DNA from: Flavobacterium tagetis
GTDB lineage: Bacteria; Bacteroidota; Bacteroidia; Flavobacteriales; Flavobacteriaceae
Assembly: GCF_016735615.1 (NCBI RefSeq)
Contig: NZ_JAERSF010000002.1
Location: 1-64,000, forward strand
Direction of reading: 5' to 3'
Length of the DNA stretch: 64,000 nucleotides
Shown here: piece after piece, positions 60,164-64,000 of the stretch
Layout: each line of letters begins with the position of its first letter
How positions within the stretch are numbered: the first letter of the stretch is position 1
Translations under genes and position numbers: made by a program
The notes under the pieces: model-generated
What the model was told of the DNA's origin: nothing
Databases searched by the model: none
What the model saw: only the letters and a program-made list of their open reading frames with translations

Positions 60164-60227
60164 TAAAAATACGCTATGCTTATTCTTTAAACAAGATTTT
60201 GAAGCTTAGGAATCAGTAGTTTCAGTA
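60164..60227 (-). promoter_or_regulatory. Tail-cluster promoter module B
   Basis: On the minus strand, TACTGAAACTACTGAT (60227-60212) is followed after exactly 40 nt by TATTTTTACA (60171-60162), a candidate -7 element. TTG stands 20 nt before it. The same two elements with the same 40-nt gap occur at 61854-61789. The upstream box is a probable binding site of an activator. Transcription would serve the gp25-like gene and the baseplate genes. Confidence 0.65.
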
Positions 60228-60298
60228 AGTTTAAAATGTTTTTAATTTGCTTTAAATCAATTGGTTGGTTGTAGTTTTATTTTGAAAATTAATTCATT

Positions 60299-60631
60299 TT
60301 ATCTCGTTGGAATAATCAGCCCGATAATCACATTAAAAATGATTTTGATAATGTTATTTTTAATCGTGTTCAATTTTATTTTTGATATTCCAGCAGTTTG
60401 AAGTCCTTGTAAAGACACCAAATCCAATTGACTTTTTAAGAGCCATTCTAACTCTTCTTCGGTTAAATCTCCAGAAGAAAAAAGAAAGAGCCAACGTTCC
60501 AATTTTGTTTTAGATTTTTCTAAAAATGTATTTAAATCTTTCTCCAATTGGGGCTTAATTTCCTTGTAATTTTCGGTTATTAAGGTTTTTAATTTGCTTT
60601 CTAACTCTTTTAATAATTTGTCGTTGTTCAT
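60299..60631 (-). CDS. Small protein with C-terminal membrane segment, lysis-region
   Basis: This 110-residue protein has an N-terminal helical, charged part (MNNDKLLKELESKLKTLITENYKEIKPQLEKDLNTFLEKSKTKLERWLFL), a middle part and a C-terminal hydrophobic stretch (about 93-107; IIKIIFNVIIGLIIP). It comes 12 bp after the lipoprotein gene, in the order M15 endolysin, lipoprotein, this gene. It could be a spanin-like or holin-accessory protein. No family is recognised. Confidence 0.6.
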   Translation of the reverse strand: MNNDKLLKELESKLKTLITENYKEIKPQLEKDLNTFLEKSKTKLERWLFLFSSGDLTEEELEWLLKSQLDLVSLQGLQTAGISKIKLNTIKNNIIKIIFNVIIGLIIPTR

Positions 60632-60643
60632 GATTTTTAGCTA

Positions 60644-61108
60644 TTATTGGTTGATTAAGTCTAAAAGAGCATCTTTAGATTCTTTGTCTTTTTTAATTTC
60701 ATATTGTATCAATAAATCCAAAGCCTCTAAAACTTGTTTTTTTGATTCCTCAAGAAAAGCTGGAGATAGTGTTTCTTTGGTTTCCCAACTTTTAAAGAAT
60801 GCGGCTAAAAGATTTTTTTCTTTATCAGTCAACATCTTCCACATTGCTAAAGTGATTTCGTTATTCGGTTTATTTTTTTCATATTCCACCAATTTTTCTA
60901 TTTCAAGCAACAAGATTGTAACTTCTTTTTGATGAAGTACATAAGGACTAGTAGCTTCACTCATTAATTTTTCAGTTTCAACTTTTATTTCGGTAGTTTT
61001 TTGGTAAGAGTATTGGTCGTAAAGAGCCGTTTTTGTTGAAGAACATGAAGCAAATAGAAATGAAATGATGATTAAAAATGCTGTAAGTTTTAATTTTAAA
61101 TGATTCAT
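60644..61108 (-). CDS. Lysis-region lipoprotein (possible o-spanin analogue)
   Basis: This 154-residue protein has a lipobox ASC (Cys at about 22 in FASCSSTKT). A mostly helical, charged mature part follows (KTTEIKVETEKLMSEATSPYVLHQKEVTILLLEIEKLVEYEKN). It sits 4 bp after the M15 endolysin gene and before a small membrane protein gene. A lipoprotein beside an endolysin gene is what an outer-membrane spanin would look like, but no spanin sequence family can be recognised. Confidence 0.65.
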   Translation of the reverse strand: MNHLKLKLTAFLIIISFLFASCSSTKTALYDQYSYQKTTEIKVETEKLMSEATSPYVLHQKEVTILLLEIEKLVEYEKNKPNNEITLAMWKMLTDKEKNLLAAFFKSWETKETLSPAFLEESKKQVLEALDLLIQYEIKKDKESKDALLDLINQ

Positions 61109-61112
61109 CAGT

Positions 61113-61595
61113 TTATTTGTATAAGATTACATAATTCTTTCTGTCTCGTTTGAGTTTACTTAGCACTTTCCAGTCGCTATATCCCTTTTTATCAAAATGA
61201 GGAAGATCTTTAAAGGTTTTCCAATCTCCGCCCCAATTCCAGCCATTTTTCTTGAAGATTTCTACACATTCCTGCCAATCAGAAATTTGATCGTTGTCCC
61301 AATCTTTTGCTGTGTCCCATGAAGCCGTTTTACCATCTATAATCAAACAGATATCTACTGCAAAACCATAATTATGAATAGATTGTCCGCCTTTGGCATT
61401 AGTTACTTTTTTTCCTGGTTTGGTTCTGCCAAAAGCATACAGATCTTCCTGTTCTTGAAAGGTTCTAAGACCTTGTGTAATGCGAACTTTTGCTCTTCCG
61501 CTCAAAGCGATATCGCATTGTTCGATAATTTTGGTAACTTCTTCTCTGACTGAGGGATGAAGCAAATCAATGTGTTTTTTTGTTGTTTGATCCAT
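61113..61595 (-). CDS. M15 family peptidase (endolysin)
   Basis: This is a protein of 160 residues from the ATG at 61595; an in-frame TTG at 61721 would add 42 residues without family likeness and is rejected. It has the M15/VanY zinc-site motif SIHNYGFAVDI (H74, D81), then GWNWGGDW, and LPHFDKK with H133. The N-terminal QGLRTFQEQEDLYAFGRTKPG is typical of L-alanyl-D-glutamate peptidases of phages. It would cleave peptide stems of the wall. A promoter with the shared 16-nt box lies upstream, and the lipoprotein follows 4 bp downstream. Confidence 0.9.
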   Translation of the reverse strand: MDQTTKKHIDLLHPSVREEVTKIIEQCDIALSGRAKVRITQGLRTFQEQEDLYAFGRTKPGKKVTNAKGGQSIHNYGFAVDICLIIDGKTASWDTAKDWDNDQISDWQECVEIFKKNGWNWGGDWKTFKDLPHFDKKGYSDWKVLSKLKRDRKNYVILYK

Positions 61596-61790
61596 ATTGT
61601 ATGTATTAATGATTAAAGAATAGAAGACTTTCTCGGTTATTAAAAAACACCAAGGGAATTGATAATGAGATAAGATAAATTTGTGTTTTGAAATTATTTT
61701 GGAAACTGAAATTAGTTCCAAAATAAAATCGTGAAAGGTTCTTTTTTGAACTTGTTATTTTAGCTAAAACAGATGCTTCTAAGAACAGTG

Positions 61791-61854
61791 TAAAGATATG
61801 TCCAAATGATGGTTTTGAAAAACAATATAACTTTGTAAATCAGTAGTTTCAGTA
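61791..61854 (-). promoter_or_regulatory. Tail-cluster promoter module A
   Basis: On the minus strand, TACTGAAACTACTGAT (61854-61839) is followed after exactly 40 nt by TATCTTTACA (61798-61789), a candidate -7 element. A second shared piece, the plus-strand TTGGTTTGTAGTTTT (61876-61890), has a near match TTGGTTGTAGTTTT at 60265-60278 beside module B. Transcription would serve the lysis genes. Confidence 0.65.
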
Positions 61855-61906
61855 GGAAAATATAAGCTTTTTATTTTGGTTTGTAGTTTTAAAATGCTAT
61901 AAATTC

Positions 61907-61948
61907 AAAAAAAAACACCCATTTCTATGAAAGAAAAACGAGTGTTTT
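61907..61948 (-). terminator. Terminator of the 97-residue membrane protein gene
   Basis: On the minus strand AAAACACTC pairs with GGGTGTTTT and runs into a T-tract (A-tract 61907-61915 on the plus strand), with the arms at 61940-61948 and 61912-61920. It ends the transcript that starts with the tail chaperone gene and separates it from module A. Confidence 0.8.
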
Positions 61949-61992
61949 AATGCACTAATAACAGCTGTCAAATTAAAAATCAACTTTTGTTT

Positions 61993-62286
61993 TCATTCTA
62001 GAAAATTGTCAAAGTACAAAAACATTTTACTTAAAAATATTAAATTGATTATCAATAAAATTAGCGAGAAAATCAGATAGACTTTATTTTTAAAAGTTCT
62101 AAGAAATAAATAAGATAACCATCCAAAAATAATGCTAGTGATAGCATAAAGCAATTTTAGAAATCCGACAACATCTGCGTCAATTACGATGTCGTTTCCA
62201 TCGTGGACAGTATAGGGATCAATAAAATAGCTGAATAGAAAGAGAAAAAGTCCAACAAAAAATAATATTCGTATTAAAATTTTCAT
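61993..62286 (-). CDS. Small three-helix membrane protein
   Basis: This 97-residue protein has about three hydrophobic segments (about 4-24, 44-66, 71-93), a short polar loop after the first (DPYTVHDGNDIVIDAD) and a positively charged turn (RTFKNKVY). No family is recognised. It lies in the phage-tail region behind the lysozyme-like gene and before a terminator. A holin, antiholin or immunity-type role is possible but not supported by sequence. Confidence 0.6.
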   Translation of the reverse strand: MKILIRILFFVGLFLFLFSYFIDPYTVHDGNDIVIDADVVGFLKLLYAITSIIFGWLSYLFLRTFKNKVYLIFSLILLIINLIFLSKMFLYFDNFLE

Positions 62287-62469
62287 AGTATTGGTTAATA
62301 ATTGTTATTAAAGTAAAATGCAAGTTATTTTTTAAGTTGTTAAGTAAAACAGACTATGTCAAATATAAAATAATATTGAATAAGATTTTTTTAATAGTTT
62401 TAAACTTTTGAATTTTAGGAAAAAAGATGGTGGTTTAGAATAATTAATTCTGATCTCGTTAATGTATTA

Positions 62470-63357
62470 TTAGTTCAAAGCATTATTAATTTCTTTTTGA
62501 TGTTTGTAAATTGATCTTCCGTACGAAGTATCTTTCTTAATATTTTCTTTTGACAATTCTAATCCTCTATTATAGCGGCTGGCAATAATTTCTATATCTG
62601 GTTGTGTTAATTTATCTACTGGAGTATTTTTAAAATCTACATTTTTTAGCCTTTTTACGTGCATAGCAGCAATATAGATTCCAATTACAGGATCTAATAA
62701 AGACTCTTGTATGGCGTCTCTATCTGTTTTATTTATGCTTTCGTAACCTAACTCTTTGCCAGCTCTGCCTAATTGAATTGCCATGTCTCCAAAAGATGTT
62801 TTGTCTGGATGATTTGTTGTTGTTAGATTTCTATCTATGATATCTGGTCCACTCCAATCCAGCTCTCTAAGAGATCGAACTCCCTTTTTTAGCCAATCAG
62901 GTTTTCCTCCAAATTCTGTAAACGCAATACCTGCTAGTAAAAATGGTGGTATTCCATTCATTTTAGCAGCATGTTTTATTACTGCACTATAATACTTAAC
63001 AAACTCTGCCTTTCTTTTAAATAAATAATCATTGTTTCCCGATTTTTTCCATTTTATTATATCGCTGTTTGTCCAGGCAACGGTGTCACGGTCGTATCTC
63101 CACAATTTAGAAAGATTATTAGTTTGAACATGTAAAGGTGTAATTGATTCTTTTGTGTCAGAATCATTAGAATATAAATTTAGTTGACTCAAATCTTTCC
63201 GATTTGTTTGAGAATTTTCAATATATTTAAGCATTTCTGCGCTATTTTTGTCGTCTTCAATCTGCTGACGCCAAATGCTCAGCATAATTTGTCTAAACCG
63301 AGCCATTTCTGAAGCACTGGTGTCTTTTAATTCTATATTATGGTTTTTAACAATCAT
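62470..63357 (-). CDS. Lysozyme-like/transglycosylase-like tail protein
   Basis: This 295-residue protein has a charged N-terminal region (about 1-110) and a lysozyme-fold-like region (about 115-290). The latter has KYYSAVIKHAAKMNGIPPFLLAGIAFTEFGG, which resembles the catalytic helix of goose-type lysozymes and lytic transglycosylases with candidate E148, and DPVIGIYIAAMHVKRLKN, ASRYNRG near the end. No signal peptide is present, so it would be delivered with the tail or act after lysis. It sits 37 bp after the tail chaperone gene, where a tape-measure gene is expected. Catalytic activity is predicted, not shown. Confidence 0.7.
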   Translation of the reverse strand: MIVKNHNIELKDTSASEMARFRQIMLSIWRQQIEDDKNSAEMLKYIENSQTNRKDLSQLNLYSNDSDTKESITPLHVQTNNLSKLWRYDRDTVAWTNSDIIKWKKSGNNDYLFKRKAEFVKYYSAVIKHAAKMNGIPPFLLAGIAFTEFGGKPDWLKKGVRSLRELDWSGPDIIDRNLTTTNHPDKTSFGDMAIQLGRAGKELGYESINKTDRDAIQESLLDPVIGIYIAAMHVKRLKNVDFKNTPVDKLTQPDIEIIASRYNRGLELSKENIKKDTSYGRSIYKHQKEINNALN

Positions 63358-63394
63358 GATGCTTGATGTTTTAAAAGAAATGTGTTTAGTTTTT

Positions 63395-63739
63395 TTAAAG
63401 TATTTCTACCTTAACGGGTTTAGGCTGAATATGATCTGAGAAAGCGGTTGTGATATTAAGACGTAAATCATCTTCTTGTTCGATTTTGCCATCACCTCCC
63501 AAATAGCAGTTTTTGAATAAGACTTCTAAAGCCTTGAATTCATCCATTTTAGAAGCTTGCAAAACAGCAGCACGAATGCTCATGTCTGGTTTTTTGAAAT
63601 AAGCAAAAAGGGTTGTGTCGTCATCATCTTTAATGGTAAGCTTTACTACTTTTTTATGCTTATATTTCCATTGGTTTAATTGTGCTTGGGTAATATTTCC
63701 GTCTAAAACTTCGGTAGTTTCTGGTGTTGCTGTTTTCAT
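63395..63739 (-). CDS. Putative tail assembly chaperone
   Basis: This 114-residue protein has the pattern KHKKVVKLTIKDDDDTTLFAYFKKPDMSIRAAVLQAS..DEFKALEVLFKNCYLGGD, typical of small Bacteroidota phage proteins near the tail genes: an acidic strand, YFKKP, then helices with a C-Y-L-GG-D loop. In phages of this type the gene follows the tube gene and precedes the tape measure. It has no signal peptide. A strong terminator stands just upstream on the same strand, so it may be read from its own promoter. Confidence 0.7.
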   Translation of the reverse strand: MKTATPETTEVLDGNITQAQLNQWKYKHKKVVKLTIKDDDDTTLFAYFKKPDMSIRAAVLQASKMDEFKALEVLFKNCYLGGDGKIEQEDDLRLNITTAFSDHIQPKPVKVEIL

Positions 63740-63760
63740 GTTTAAAATCTTTTTGTTTTT

Positions 63761-63814
63761 AAAAAAAGAGGCTGCTCGAGCTTTATTTCAGGACGAAAAT
63801 GCTCAGAGCAGCCT
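63761..63814 (-). terminator. Terminator upstream of the tail chaperone gene
   Basis: On the minus strand AGGCTGCTC (63814-63806) pairs with GAGCAGCCT (63777-63769) and is followed by a run of seven T (63767-63761). It should end transcription of a gene located to the right, mostly outside the window. Confidence 0.85.
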
Positions 63815-64000
63815 TCTGAAGTAAATAAGCTGTTTTAAACGGACTCCTAAAGAGCGGTTAAAATAGTTTGCTTGCAAAAATCATGTTGCTCAGAACTTCT
63901 TTTTTGCGTAACGCATGATAAAATTGGTTTTCTCTTCGGAGTCGGTTTTTAAACAATTTATAGTTTAGGTAAGTTGGTTTTTTGTACTAGATTAGTTCCA
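63815..64000. other. Right-end region without a supported gene
   Basis: No reading frame with recognisable features is present. The stretch holds an imperfect inverted repeat (around CGGACTCC at 63840 and GGAGTCG at 63940) and a GCGTAACGC palindrome. A minus-strand gene ending in or to the right of this stretch is implied by the terminator at 63761-63814. Confidence 0.5.

Larger units (their letters stand above)
61596..61992. other. Intergenic region before the endolysin gene
   Basis: These 397 bp have no supported gene. They hold the terminator of the 97-residue membrane protein gene (61907-61948) and the promoter module A (61791-61854), plus a leader of about 190 nt that runs to the endolysin ATG. 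A part of that leader (up to 61721) could be translated from a TTG start, which I consider unlikely. Confidence 0.65.

Noticed and set aside
61596..61721. A longer N-terminus of the M15 endolysin.
   Set aside because: It would start with TTG and adds residues without likeness to the family, while the ATG at 61595 gives a standard M15 N-terminus. The closeness of promoter module A to 61721 leaves a small doubt.
60212..61854. The 16-nt repeat as an attachment site or excision repeat.
   Set aside because: No integrase is near, both copies lie inside the cluster before transcription units, and both keep a fixed 40-nt distance to a -7 element. A promoter role fits better.
1..64000. CRISPR arrays and tRNA genes.
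   Set aside because: No regular array of direct repeats with spacers and no tRNA cloverleaf was recognised on either strand.

Overview
The window looks like the chromosome of a Flavobacterium-type member of the Bacteroidota. The evidence is: AT-rich DNA; promoters of the TTTG-N19-TAnnTTTG kind instead of E. coli -35/-10 boxes; two SusC/SusD pairs; an ECF sigma/FecR pair next to an STN-domain TonB-dependent transporter; and dispersed hairpin repeats between genes. It opens with a 5S rRNA gene, the 3' end of an rRNA operon.

Region 1 (429-4064) holds a LuxR-type response regulator and a TPR histidine kinase on the minus strand, with a divergent secreted PepSY-like protein.

Region 2 (4144-36104) is a near-complete glucuronoxylan utilisation locus. 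It contains a LacI-type regulator; GH67 and GH115 alpha-glucuronidases; uronate catabolism (an SDR oxidoreductase and mannonate dehydratase UxuA); a GH10 xylanase; a GPH-type sugar symporter; a cytoplasmic and an exported GH43; a GntR-type regulator with xylulokinase, xylose isomerase and transaldolase; then SusC, SusD, a TIG-type surface glycan-binding protein, a GH10 xylanase with carbohydrate-binding modules inserted in its catalytic domain, a GH35-like enzyme and an SGNH/SASA esterase. Near-palindromic boxes of the form CAAyCGrTTG lie in front of the GH67 gene, the symporter gene and susC, and inside one GH43 gene. They probably form the operator set of the LacI-type regulator. The likely flow is: surface xylanases cut xylan, SusCD imports the oligosaccharides, periplasmic GH67/GH115/GH43/GH35/esterase remove side chains, the symporter brings sugars and uronates into the cytoplasm, and XylA, XylB, Tal, SDR and UxuA feed central metabolism. 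Glucuronate isomerase and KDG kinase/aldolase were not found here.

Region 3 (36357-38085) is a divergent LysR regulator and metallo-beta-lactamase-fold hydrolase with a dyad in the shared upstream region.

Region 4 (38133-52993) is a second SusCD-type locus without glycosidases: ECF sigma, FecR anti-sigma, an STN-containing SusC, SusD, two DUF4369/TlpA thioredoxin-like proteins, an M16 zinc peptidase and DsbD with all six relay cysteines. I infer uptake and processing of peptides or small proteins supported by periplasmic reduction; the substrate is unknown.

Region 5 (53112-63739, all minus strand) is the baseplate, fibre and lysis part of a contractile phage tail, prophage or tailocin: tail assembly chaperone, lysozyme-like protein, M15 endolysin, a lipoprotein and small membrane proteins, gp25-like, LysM-like, J-like and I-like baseplate proteins, an 830-residue tail-collar/FN3 protein ending in an intein-like Hint domain, a holin and a second fibre. 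No sheath, tube, tape measure, capsid, terminase or integrase gene is visible inside the window. Two transcription starts in this region share an identical promoter architecture, including a 16-nt upstream box exactly 40 nt from the -7 element.
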